Of a stretch of DNA of 64,000 nucleotides, positions 22,081 through 32,680 are shown piece after piece. Each line of letters opens with the position of its first letter. Position 1 is the stretch's first letter. The position numbers were made by a program, and so were the translations under genes. Below the pieces are notes generated by a model. The model made no database searches. It saw nothing but the letters and a program-made list of their open reading frames with translations, and was not told the DNA's origin. The stretch covers positions 5,642,001 through 5,706,000 of the forward strand of contig NW_024037065.1 of assembly GCF_015706575.1 (NCBI RefSeq). Reading direction: 5' to 3'. Origin of the DNA: Patiria miniata (lineage: Eukaryota > Echinodermata > Asteroidea > Valvatida > Asterinidae).

Positions 22081-22918
22081 AAGTTACCCTCGTCCTGCAT
22101 ATCCGCTACACGTTCAACAAATTCTTGAGGGAGGTGAATGCTTCTCTGTGGAAAACCGATGGCGCCAGGGAGGTGCATCGAGCAACAGTTTCTTCAGTAG
22201 GACACGTGCTTGGAAAGGATTTGTGGTTTTGAATATGTAACGCTGCTGGAGACTTTGCAGTTGTGGAGGAAACCACCATCTCGCTGTGGCTCCATGAGAG
22301 ACACGTTCTCATAGAATATACTCCTCAGTTAAACACAAAACTTGTCCACAGAGGATATGTGGGTAACTTTCAAATGGTTTGCAAATGGTTTTCAAGAATA
22401 ATGATTCTTGCACAAAAGAGTGAGTGACTAGAGCCTCAATGATTTTTTTTTTTTTATATTAAGTTGTGCTCTAAGACCATTGTTACAATTCAAAGTATGG
22501 TTGCACCAGCCCTACATCTGAACATGTTTCACACATCATGCACGTACATACTGCCTAACCTACCATTTGCTCATTTGTCTCATATTCCCACTCGGAATCA
22601 CCCAAAATATCTTTATCAGATATTCTTACTTCTGGCCTAGGTCGAATTGATCAGCTTCGCTGTCGGAATCATTCATAAACGAGTTTACAATCACCTCACA
22701 TGGCACGCGTTTCCATCTGGAGCATCGATGTTCCGAATTGTACAGCTGTAAACAATAAACTCGCCACAAATCAGGTGATTACATCAACTTTCCGTTGGTA
22801 ATCATCTGAATCTATATTGTAAATCGTATAAAATACCTTAGAAGGATACCAGTATCGGGTTTTTTTTAACATAACCTAAAGAGGGCGCAAGTACCGTGTG
22901 GAAATAGTTGGGCCTCAC
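22081..22918. other. No gene recognised
   Basis: No ORF with identifiable content. A poly-T run is at 22,447-22,457 and an 'agagggcgc' word at 22,881. Confidence 0.4.
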
Positions 22919-23965
22919 TCAAGGACGGTGCGATTGCACACGGGGCAAAAGGGTTAAATAACACTGCAAACATGTTCTCCACTTGTTCTTTTTACTCATA
23001 CTCAAAAGTCCAACAAGTCTGTGTTGTGGTAGGTAATACCATTGTAAGACATATGACTCTTGTGAACAAGTAATCTGTACCTTCATTTGCTTCCTCCATG
23101 GAGCTTCATGAAATTGGTAGTTAAACCGTAGTTCCTCCCCAACATCGATGTCCTTCAGGGCAAAAGCCGCCAAATGAGACCGATTGTTTTCTAAAACAAT
23201 TTTTATCTTGGTGTTTGGGTGGCGCCATTCATCATTCATAAGCCTGCCCTTTTGTTTCCATGTCAGTTGCATCAACACTGTTGAGGCAAGGCAGAAACAT
23301 AAAGATTCTGTGATGTAGTTGGCTTTTCTATACTGTATCGGTATACATTGCTCATCTTCTTACTGTTTTATTCTCTATGGAGGAAGGATAGTTAAAAGAT
23401 TACATTTTTGTAGCCTGTTTTGCCCTTTTAATCATGAGCTTTAAAACGTGCCCAAGGAGGGGAGGAACTTACATTCTTTTCATGCTTTAATGTAGTTAAA
23501 TATTTTTGCTGTACTATGGCAGAACATTGCATAAACACACGTAATGTCTTGCCCAATTTTCTAGAAAAGAGTGATTGGCCAACATGATTTGGGGGAATTC
23601 AGACAAAATGGTGGTGAAAAAAATATGTTTTGGATACCAGATGGAGATGTATGGTCACTTCTTTTGCCAGTTTACGTTCGTATTGTTCATAGGATTTCCT
23701 CCAAAACTATTGGGTCTGGAGACCTGATTATTGTAGCATCTTCTTGCCCTGTTCACCAGTTTTCTAGTCATGTATAGTTTATCTGTTGTAGAAAAGTTCT
23801 ACTTTACCAAAGCTCTTTCCCATTATGACTGATGAAGTAGACATATGTTGTGTCCTCGTGCTCACATGCTTCAGCCGACATTAATTTTCCTCTATATTCC
23901 ACGATGAAATCACCTCTTTTGAAGTGTTTGGAAGCAAAGAGGCCTCGTCCTGCATGTATGTTATG
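22919..23965 (-). pseudogene. KMT5A-like SET-domain protein fragment (two exons, frameshifted)
   Basis: On the minus strand the first exon (about 23,965-23,815) reads GRGLFASKHFKRGDFIVEYRG, the start of a SET domain, and ends at a donor-like TTTG|GTAAAG. The next exon begins after an acceptor-like cctcaacag (about 23,280) with VDAT, then GRLMNDEW, then HLAAFALKDIDVGEELRFNY and PWRKQ, corresponding to the SET C-terminal half with its catalytic-region Tyr. The layout resembles KMT5A/SETD8, a histone H4 lysine-20 methyltransferase. The NHS[KR] motif that normally follows GRL is replaced here by NDEW, and a frame change separates VDAT from GRL. I read it as a degraded copy of an expanded SET family; no N-terminal region is visible. 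Confidence 0.6.
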
Positions 23966-24302
23966 GGAATTATTTAATTTTAAATTTTATTGGAACTAAA
24001 ATACATTGATAAGGCTTAGCAGGGAAGTAACACGGTCGGCGTAACACGGTTTTTATTGGGGGGGGGGGTAAAAAAAAATTGAAAAGGGCACTTGCACATG
24101 GTTTCGGGGCTCTCCGGCCATTTATTCTTGCCACTTTCTTTACACGAGGCTCTCTCTTTATACAACTCACAACAAAAAGGACGCTATACAAAAGTCACAC
24201 TACTGAGTCGGCGCATGTCTGGCAACGGGTCTCCTTAGCCCAGCAGCAGGGGTCATCTTAAAATAATAAAAAAAGAATGTTCTTATTTATTTTGGGGATG
24301 AG
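23966..24302. other. No gene; G-run and low-complexity sequence
   Basis: A run of about 11 G lies at 24,058-24,068, followed by an A-run. The short ORFs on either strand have no recognisable content. Confidence 0.4.
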
Positions 24303-24409
24303 GAAAAAAAACCTTAGAAAATGTGGCGGGGATCGGGATCGGGATCGAATCCGGGCCATCCCGCTCACAAGAGCCGTTGCTTATCCACTACACCAAATGT
24401 GCTACACAA
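24303..24409 (-). repeat. tRNA-derived SINE head
   Basis: On the minus strand a polymerase-III A-box-like 'tggtgtagtggataagcaac' is followed about 30 bases on by a B-box-like 'ggattcgatcc'. Next come a short repeated 'gatccc' stretch and a T-run (complement of the A-run at 24,305-24,312) that would serve as terminator. The anticodon-arm region does not form a clean tRNA, so I call a SINE or tRNA pseudogene rather than a working tRNA. Confidence 0.6.
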
Positions 24410-26535
24410 CTGTTGGTGGGAATTTAATACATCTTATAATTCAGCCCTATCTTAAAGAGTACAGCGCCATCTGTTGATATGGATTGCCGCCGGCGAACCT
24501 TTAGTAAACGTTAGCTTGCCGGCATTACCTCCGGCAAAATATCCACCATTTTAATGTTATGGTTGTTCCATGGATCTGGAGGTTGAATCATAATGTAGGT
24601 ATAAAATATATCACTGGCTAGCTGCGTTAACCGTAGCTCTTGAGGCACGTGTAAAAATATGGGTGAAGCATGGTCCACTTGGTTAAATATTGTAATTCAC
24701 AATGGGTAGTACATATTTTATTTGTTTTTTGTTTTTTAGCTTTGTTCTTTTTATGTTTGTTTGATGTAGATTGCTGATATTCTACTGCAGATGGGGCTTG
24801 AAGAGTTAATACATAAGTTTGACGAGCAAAACTTAAAGGTAGGTCAATCAATGTAATTTTTTTTTTTGTCTGTTGTTATATCACGAGTTTTACACACATA
24901 CATGTGGGCTTGGAAGTATGTAAACCCAGCAATTTATGTTTCAGGTTGTTCCATATTGATCAGTGCAAGGTACTGTACTTTTTATACAGTATCATTATTT
25001 GGATGGTATCTGCAGTACTCGTAGTTAATAAATTCATTCATGTTCACAATGCTGCTGCTGCGATCAGATGTACATTCAGTACAGAGTCTAACCCGTATTT
25101 CCGTTATTCCTTGCATTGTCGCTTTTCGTGGGACTGTCAAAATGACGGCATACCATTCAAGAACAGGGCAATGACGTCCGAGTATAACGATAAATTCGTT
25201 GCCTCACCCGAATTTCGCGGTATTGCCGCAATGGTCAAAAGATTCAAAGCACTTCGCATTTTCCGCCGAATATGCTGTTATGGCGCAATATTTTAATATA
25301 TTGATGGTGCAATACTTATGGAGATCAATGAAAAGAGCGTAAGCGCACAGATCCCAATCGCACCATTTTCGAAATTCTGTAAATCACAAGATTATCGTAC
25401 TATATCAGCCATATACAACTTCATTTCCAGACAACTGTATTATTTCTCCTCCAATCGTAGTATTTCAAGAAATCCAGTTATATGACGATATTCATGCTAT
25501 ATTCGGAAATTGACGGCGGCCCAGCTACAGAAGCAACGGTGTCATCGTTTAATCGTGGTATTTCATGAAAATAATTTCGCGAGTCTTCATACGAGCTTGA
25601 AAATCTACTCGCAATATGATTGTGAAAAACAATGACTTCAGGCCATCCCAAGAAATTATAGCACTAAATAACGACGGTTTATTTTCGAAGTGAAACTAGG
25701 CTTAAGAAACACAATCACGACCATGACGACGGTGGATACGTACATTCAGTAAAAAAGTGAGAACTTGATTACAATTGTTGAAATCTGATGAGGGTAAGTG
25801 CATGATTATTTAAGTATTTATATTTTAATTTAACTAGAGGACTAATTTAAAATGATTACCTTTTCATTTCTGATAATACAAGGTTCCTTATGACCAACTT
25901 ATAAGGCTTACTTCCAGAACTGTAAGGTCGTGAAGGTTTTTACAAATCTTACAGAAACTTTTAATGTTTTTTTCAGACTTCCAAAATCTCTTCTCGAGAA
26001 ACGTTTGGTCCCAGAATCTCACAAATATTATTTTTAAATGGTTATGTATCTCTAGGGTGGGTTTAATCTCTCAAATGTCAAAACAAAACGTGAAATTTAC
26101 ACAGAATTTTGCCTACTGGGAATCACAGAGTGGCTTTGTGTTATCGTTTGGTGTCGATTGAGGGCGCTTGCTCACCGAGCAATTTGCACGTACACAGCGC
26201 ATTCAGTTATTATTATTATTTATCTGACAAAAGGTCAGACAAACAGATTTGACACTAACAACAGGCACATGAACATTTAGGAAAACAAAGCAAAAGAAAA
26301 ACAAAATCAAACAAACAATAAAACGAAGAAATAAGTGAATAAGTAGGGAATAAGATATTAAATAAAAAAGTATACATTTTGAGAAATAAGATCAATAAGG
26401 AAACAAATGAAAATAAATAAGAAAAAAATGAAGATAAGGGAACATAAATGAAGTTGACATATGATATTCAGCAATCTACTCGCTTTTTGTTTTATAATTT
26501 ACAGAAACTGCAGCAATAAAAGTCCCACGCCAATC
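24410..26535. other. No gene recognised in ~2.1 kb
   Basis: AT-rich, with short ORFs only (the longest is 130 codons at 24,904-25,296, without recognisable domains). Bases 26,260-26,450 are extremely A-rich on the plus strand. Confidence 0.4.
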
Positions 26536-26866
26536 AGCAGGGAAGTTTGAAAGAAAATGCAAGTGCCACACCCACGACACTGCGGCGACGGTCGTTACAA
26601 CATTGTAAAAGTTAAACCGATCAGACAAGAAGTTACGAAAAGATGATGTCGAATATCTTGTTTCAGCGGGACATGCTGAACGCCCGGAATACGGTTATAA
26701 TTTTTTATGCAAACGTTGTTTTGACAGAGTGATGAGAGAAAGGGAACAACAGTATCTGCCTGAAGCAGTACCTATGCAAGATGAGAGTGTTAATGAAGTA
26801 TCCGATATCCCTTCTTCCACCACAAATGACACTCATGACCACGATCTGAAGAACATTTGTGCATAA
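26536..26866 (+). pseudogene. Unrecognised Cys/His-containing coding fragment
   Basis: One frame reads GKFERKCKCHTHDTAATVV, an internal TAA, then LRKDDVEYLVSAGHAERPEY, GYNFLCKRCFDRVMRERE and an acidic tail to a stop at 26,866. The paired CKC and CKRC motifs suggest a small metal-binding domain. The flank contains no other exon I can identify. It could be part of a transposon-encoded protein. Function unknown. Confidence 0.35.
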
Positions 26867-27038
26867 ATATAATCCCTGGTAAAGCGAGATGTCGCTAGTC
26901 TGTTTAAAGATGGTATACCAACTACAGATAGTCTGTTGGCGTATTCTCCAAGGGCATGGTTGGAAACACGTCCACCCAAACTAATCGAGCTTATCAGTCT
27001 GCTCCATTGGTGGCATCGACAAACATGATGACAGTATA

Positions 27039-27181
27039 CAAATATTGACTGCTTTGAACGGTACAGTAAAACTCGCCTCCCGAGGTGATGCATGGCGAAG
27101 CCGAGGGAAAAATAGAATGCTCCATGGATCACCGTGGGAGGCTAGTTTTAATATACCGCGAAATAAAGCAGTCAATATTTG
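27039..27181. repeat. 143-bp fold-back MITE
   Basis: 'caaatattgactgcttt' at 27,039 is mirrored by 'aaagcagtcaatatttg' ending at 27,181. Inner blocks 'cgcctcccgaggtgat' and 'atcaccgtgggaggc' also pair. It is almost palindromic, so its ORFs are meaningless. Confidence 0.8.
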
Positions 27182-27849
27182 TTTTATAACACCTCACTCA
27201 CAGATTCGGTACAATTTAAGCTTCCTGAAAGTATGGTAATGACAAAAAATCTCCGATTTCAGTGATCAAACTGAACCTGACTTTAATTAATTTCAAACAT
27301 TCCACTGGAACACATTCACTACACAATGCATTTTACATGCAGTTCTTATAATTATTTGGTACCAATGTCTATTCCAATCCAAGTACTTTTTGCAAGTTTC
27401 AGCAACAATCTGGTATAGCAGCAGGGTGAATGTCTCAAATCTAGGCTCAAATGTTCATGCCTAAAACAATTCTGAACTACTAAACTTCACTTTAACTTTT
27501 TCAAATCTCAAAAGGGAATTTAAAACAATCCACCCCTCGTAGTGGAATTGGTAGCTGTGTGAATGTGTTAAATAGGCTCGAATGTCATGGCTGAATTATG
27601 AAACAGTGTTTAAAGTTGAACTATTATTACTAAACCTCAACTAAAATTTTAATCTGAAAACAGTGAACAGTGAATTCAAAACAATCTTCTCCTTGTTTTC
27701 ATTGAAACAACTGACTGCAAAACTGACTCCTTGTTTTCATTGAAACAACTGACTGCAAAACTGATCAGCAGGGCTATTTCACCTGTAAAAAATTACTATG
27801 CATCCATGAAAATGAAAAGTTCGGTTGTCAGCATTAATCAGCCTCAGCA
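27182..27849. other. No gene; one short tandem duplication
   Basis: 'ctccttgttttcattgaaac' occurs at 27,689 and 27,726, part of a 37-bp unit present twice. Otherwise AT-rich and featureless. Confidence 0.5.
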
Positions 27850-28176
27850 TTAATGTTTACATTTGTAGCCACTGGTGATGAGGTGATGTTGCTTAGGTGA
27901 ACTGGTGAATTGACCACATCTCTCAGAATAAGGGACTCTTTGAGATTCCGTCAACAATGGGGAAGACTGATCCTGCTGGTGTGTTTGATCGGGTGTGAGT
28001 CCTGCTGGCTCTGTATGAGATGATGATGGTCCGGCTGGTTCTGAATGAGATGATGATGGTCCAGCTGGCTCTGTATGGGATGATGATGGCCCGGCAGCAA
28101 ACTGACTCTTCTCACCTGTTGGCTCTGTGTGAGATGATGATGGTGTGGCTGCGGCAGCAGACAGTTTATAGTTCAC
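27850..28176 (-). CDS. Hypothetical Ser/Pro/His repeat ORF
   Basis: A 108-codon minus-strand frame contains four to five copies of a 10-11 residue unit of the type GPSSSHTEPA (about 27,990-28,140), then a Gln/Ser-rich end. The DNA shows the underlying ~30-bp minisatellite ('gatgatgatggt' in each unit). No known domain is visible. It could be a disordered exon of a neighbouring transposon gene (the ZNF862-like hAT lies on the same strand just upstream) or a chance frame through a minisatellite. Confidence 0.3.
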   Translation of the reverse strand: MNYKLSAAAATPSSSHTEPTGEKSQFAAGPSSSHTEPAGPSSSHSEPAGPSSSHTEPAGLTPDQTHQQDQSSPLLTESQRVPYSERCGQFTSSPKQHHLITSGYKCKH

Positions 28177-28731
28177 AGCAGCTGCTTAAACAGCACTCAT
28201 GTCCCGTTTCCTGCTCTCACTGGTTCGGCTGTAATTTGTTATGCTCGTTTCGGAATGATGTCCAGAAACAGTCATGATATCTCTGGACTCGAACCCAGCA
28301 TTGTCCAGAATTGTGACACTTGTGGCTCTGAAGCAGTGGTTTGTATAAATCTTAACACATCTGGCTGTTGTAGAAATTTCTTTCAGTTTGTTGGAAAGAG
28401 TGTTTTTTTTTCCCAGCGCCGAATTACAATACCATGTTGTGTCTGAGCTCGTGCAAGTGTTGTCTTTTGGTCGTTGCCAAAAAAAAATTCACAGTTAGGA
28501 TGGAGCTTCTGCATGCACAGGAGAAGAGAGTTCACAGGACAGCGGGGATTGCCTGGCCAGGGCTTGTCCTTATTTTTTTTCTGAGAGTAGCCCACCGGGC
28601 TAGTAAATTGTGTTTTTTACTAGCCCGCAGAAATTTTTACTAGCCCATGAAATGTAAAAAAAAAAAAAATTAAAGCATTAAAATATTGCACTGTCTACTG
28701 AGAAAGTTGATTTTTGTTCATCCCCCCATGG
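28177..28731. other. No gene recognised
   Basis: Short ORFs only. 'ttactagcccg' words occur near 28,617 and in related form near 28,637, with 'gggctagtaaa' at 28,597: an inverted pair that may mark the end of a small repeat. Confidence 0.35.
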
Positions 28732-29213
28732 CTAGAAATCACTGTCGCTGGTAGTGGAGTCGGGTTGTTCTTCCTCCTCTTCTTCCTCATCTTGTTCTTG
28801 TTCTACGTCATCACTGTCTTCTTCTTCTTCTTCTTCTTCTTCTTCTTCTTCTTCTTCTTCTTCTTCTTCGTCTTCTTCTATGTCATCATCGTCTGACGAG
28901 CTGACTTGGTCTCTCGGTACTCTGCGTGCCCTTAACCCCCCTTTATTCCATAGGTCAATGGCGGGTACAGGATCAAATTCCTCAATGGAAGGTGATTGCA
29001 TTATGATGAAGAGCTGATCCGTGACTCTGTCCTCCTTTAGGGCTGTTCTGTACTTGGATTTTAACAATTTCAATCTGCTGCATCCACGCTCAGCATCAGC
29101 AGAGCTGGCTGGGATTGTCAGTATAAGGTCGATGACTGCAGTGGTGTTGGGCAACTCCTCTTTCAGGGCATGCAGAATTTCCTCCCATTTAGCCTCTGTC
29201 ACTACTTTGTGTC
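28732..29213 (-). pseudogene. ZNF862-like hAT transposase, C-terminal exon (dimerisation domain)
   Basis: The minus strand opens after acceptor ctctttttcag (about 29,214) with TEAKWEEIL and reads LILTIPASSADAERGCSRLK followed by KSKYRTALKEDRVTDQL. This is the hAT C-terminal dimerisation block, including the Glu of the D-D-E triad in ADAERG. Next come SIEEFDPVPAIDLW and a poly-Glu/Asp tail of about 60 residues encoded by a (CTT)n tract at 28,820-28,880, ending in a stop. The frame is open throughout. The upstream exons lie at 40,005-41,745, separated from this one by the 10.6-kb inserted hAT element. Confidence 0.85.
28820..28880. repeat. (CTT)n microsatellite encoding poly-Glu
   Basis: About 19 consecutive cttcttctt triplets on the plus strand; on the minus strand they encode the acidic tail of the hAT transposase. 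Confidence 0.95.
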
Positions 29214-29420
29214 TGAAAAAGAGAGTTTGGGAAAATATTAAAAAGGAAAAAAATAGTAATCATCAATAAAATCTTGATTGAAAACTATAGGATTTTTTTG
29301 AAGTGATTTTAATCTACTTCACATGAGTGGCGAATGTAGTATCACTTTAAAGGAAGCAGTTATAGTTTTTTAGCTGTGCACATTCTTCTTAACAAATGTA
29401 ATCAATTAATATCAATTAAC

Positions 29421-29428
29421 CTTGCATA
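29421..29428 (+). repeat. 8-bp target site duplication, left copy
   Basis: 'cttgcata' directly precedes the inserted element and is repeated exactly at 40,005-40,012. Its reverse complement is the last eight bases of an exon of the interrupted hAT gene. Confidence 0.9.
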
Positions 29429-29519
29429 CAGGCGCGGATCCAGATGGGGGCACACCCGGCCCGTGCCCCCCCTTTTCGCAACTGTTTTTTTTTTTTTTTT
29501 TTTTTTTTTACGAGTCGTC

Positions 29520-30215
29520 TGAGGGCGGGCGGGCGGGCATTAAATCCATCCCTTTGAGAACATGGCTATCTTTTTCGTTTTTGAGTCATCATAATATGGC
29601 GGGCGGACGGGCGGTCATCAAATCAATCGCTTTGACCATAACTATCATACAGTTGTGGTTATTTACCGGTACATGCTATTAACGCACGCTAATCGTGAAC
29701 TGTGTGTATGGATTGATTCCGATTGCCCCACACGCTATGTATGAACTTCTGCGCTGCACACACAACGCGCTTGTCTACACTAACCCGACTTGGCGGCAGC
29801 TAGCGCGCCGCGCCGCGTGCCCAGTTTCGTGGGCCAATCATGAAATAGCCTTCTTCTTGCAAATGGCATAAAGTAACCATACAGGAGTTCACAGCCTCAC
29901 ATGCAAAATTGATCGCCTAATATTCGTGCCAGGGAGAATTGATCCAAAACTTACGGGATCAAACTTTTTATGACAATCGAGATGGTTTTGAAATCGGTCA
30001 GTTTTATTTCTTCTTTTTGTTTGTAAAGACTATTCGTAATGTAATACTCAGCAGGCTTATAAGTTATACAACATTTTTCCAGAGGAATTGGGACAGAGAA
30101 ATTTTCGGGGCCGGTTGAGTTGCTCAGCCGTAGGGGGGGGGGGGGCTGAGCGGGGGGGTGGGGGAGATCGGGGTGACTCACCTGCTCAGCGGGGGGGGGG
30201 GGGGGGGGGGGCGAA
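29520..30215. repeat. Simple-sequence tracts in the element leader
   Basis: A poly-T run is at 29,486-29,509. An imperfect tandem pair with 'gggcgggcgggc' and 'ggcgggcggacgggcgg' lies at 29,523 and 29,600, each followed by an 'atyaaatcmatcsctttga' segment. G-runs of 11 and 20 are at 30,133 and 30,190. Assembly through the G-runs may be unreliable. Confidence 0.7.
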
Positions 30216-31015
30216 CGCGCAAGCCCGAACGCCGGGAACGCTGACGCGTTCGGGCTGTAATCAATCTTACAAATGGAATCATGGAGGGGGGGAAGGGAGA
30301 GAAAGGGAGAGGGGGAATTTGGGGAATTTATTGAATAAGTTCCAAAGTGTATAAATAAAACACAATGTACGTAGGCCCCTGCATTCCGCATCTGAACGTA
30401 ATTTAATATAGCTCTATGGAAGTGGGCCAACTCGCAACGCGCACCCATTCAAGCGCAAGCGCAAGCCCGGTCCCTGCCTGGCGCGCAAACGTAGGCCAGG
30501 GCCCATGGGCCAGCGTCATTGCTAGCTGTACTGTGTGCAGAGCCGTTCCGGCTAGCGCTAGCCTGAGGCTAGGCAAGAACTAGGCGCAGCCTAGCCCAGC
30601 TGGTTGATCTACTTTACTTGATACTTTATACACTGTAATTAAATAACGAACGCGTACATGTATATGTACGTGTACGTACTTTAAGGCTTCATTCGGTACG
30701 TACACGGAGTAGACTTATCCGTGCATAAGCTGAAATCAACGACAACATCGACGCCGGTATGTAAACCCCTCTGAATGTTTTTTTTTTAAGTTTAATAGAC
30801 TAGACTTTAACAGTCAGTCTCTATTCTTGTTTCTTTAAGACTAAACATGTTAGGAATCATATTAAGCAAGACAGTCACTCTCTCTAAAATCCTATTTATA
30901 ACAAAATTTGCAATCAAAATCGTCAACATGTCATGGTCAATGTCATGATATGGCCAATGCAGTAGCCCGATAAATAGTACAGAAAACGGCGATTTGATAC
31001 AGCGTGGTCTAGCAC

Positions 31016-31124
31016 TAGTCTATGTCCCCCGCAGACTCTAGTGATTTGGCACTAGAGTCTGCTCAGTACGGGAGACATAGACTAGGGCTAGATCAACTCT
31101 AGTCTAGTCTAGTCTAGTCTAGCC
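31016..31124. repeat. Hairpin plus (ctagt)n tract
   Basis: 'ctagtctatgtcccccgcag' through 31,085 folds back: 'gcagactctagtg' pairs with 'cactagagtctgc' across a six-base loop, and 'agtctatgtc' pairs with 'gacatagact' at the outer edge. A short 'agtctagtctagtct' array follows at 31,099-31,124. Confidence 0.7.
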
Positions 31125-31900
31125 AAGTTTAGACTATAGTAAAGGCATGTAAAGCAGTGGGGCGACGATATGCGTAAAGTTGCAGAATGAATTGTTGTTC
31201 TACTCAGGCTCAGACAAGCATATAGGAGCTTAGAAGTTCATATTTGAACTGTGATATCTCTTATCATAATGCATTAATTATCGATATATTTGTACAATTT
31301 AGACGTAAAATTTAGTAGAAAGAAGGCTTGTTCATAGTAGAAAGAAGGCTTGTTCATCTCCACATAGTCACGCCATGGGCCCTGTTCATGTTTTTTTTCC
31401 ACAGAGAGATAGGACTCGAGATAAACCATAGCCTATGAGATAAACACAAAGTACAAACGCATTAACATAGCCAATGCGGGTGGGTGGAGAGGGGGTGGGG
31501 GAGTATTTTAGTGCCCGGCAACCGGCTAAGTGCGAGTGATATATATACGTGTACATGTACATGTACAACTACATCACCGTACAAGATCTATGCAAATATT
31601 ATGCAAGGCTTACCAATATTACTTAGGGCCTATATCCATATTTGGTATACTTATACAATCACTGTAAAAAGGGGTGTCATTTAGTTTTAAAATGAGCAAG
31701 AAACTGATACCTACCTATGGATACCTATGGTAGATACTGAACGCAGGTATATTATGCCTCTGTATTCAGTTCTAAATTATGCTTTCTCTTCAAGATGGCT
31801 GGATCACTTTCTGGAGGGGGATGTTCATAATCATAGTTGATAGGCTCATATTCTTCCAGCACTTATCTAAACCAACTTCAAAGCTGTGTACACTCGATCA

Positions 31901-32680
31901 GGGCATTAATAACATCACTGGAGAGTATCCCCTGTTTTGCATACTTGTACATAAAAGGAGTTTTTGTATCTCAGTGTCTTAGTTCTAGGGATGTACAATT
32001 CTAGGGATGTACAACCTCTGGAGTGCGGTAAAAGGTCATGTAATACATCGTTTTGATAGGCCTACAGTATTAAAAACAATTTTGTGCGAATCTGTGTGCG
32101 AATAGCATTACATTATTTATTTATCTGTGTGTGTTTTAAACGTAGACAGAGTAACACCCTCTTTAGTTTGGGATTGTGAATCTCCGGAAGAGACCAAGAG
32201 AAAACAGCAGAGACTATGAGCAAGGTGAGGCAAAAAACTTCTCAGAATTATGATATATTTTGAGGCATATGATATATTTTGGGGCATTAATAACATCACT
32301 ATGGAGAATATTCCATGTTTTGCATAATCGTACATAAAAGGAGTTTTTGTATCTCAGTGTCTTAGTTCTAGGGATGTACAATTCTAGGGATGTACAACCT
32401 CTGGAGTGCGGTAAAAGGTCATGTAATACATCGTTTTGATAGGCCTACAGTATTAAAACAATTTTTTGTGCGAATCTGTGTGCGAATAGCATTACATTAT
32501 TTATTTATGCGTGTGTTTTGTTATGCCTCTGCAGCGAAAGAGTAAGTCCAATACTGGACTGAGTAACACACTGTTCAGTTTTGGGATTGTGAATCTCCGC
32601 CGGAAGAGACCAAGAAAAAACAGCAGCGACTATGAGCAAGGTGAGGCTAAATAACTGCTCAGAATTATGATATATTTTTA
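31901..32680 (+). repeat. 381-bp tandem duplication covering the first-exon region
   Basis: 'gcattaataacatcact' begins copies at 31,902 and 32,283, and similarity continues through 'ggagtttttgtatctcagtg' to 'atgagcaaggtgagg'. The second copy holds the open first exon of the OTU-hAT gene. The first copy has a degenerate version with a frameshift and lacks the ATG-containing 'ttatgcctctgcagcg' stretch. Confidence 0.85.

Noticed and set aside
24303..24409. A functional tRNA gene
   Set aside because: The acceptor and anticodon arms do not pair properly, and a short repeat follows the B box, as in SINEs.
28714..29017. Plus-strand poly-Phe/poly-Ser ORFs
   Set aside because: They are produced by the (CTT)n tract; the minus strand encodes the acidic tail of the hAT transposase.
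29951..30448. 165-codon minus-strand Pro-rich ORF and the opposing Gly-rich ORF
   Set aside because: They arise from G-run low-complexity sequence in the transposon leader; no domain, start context or splice support.
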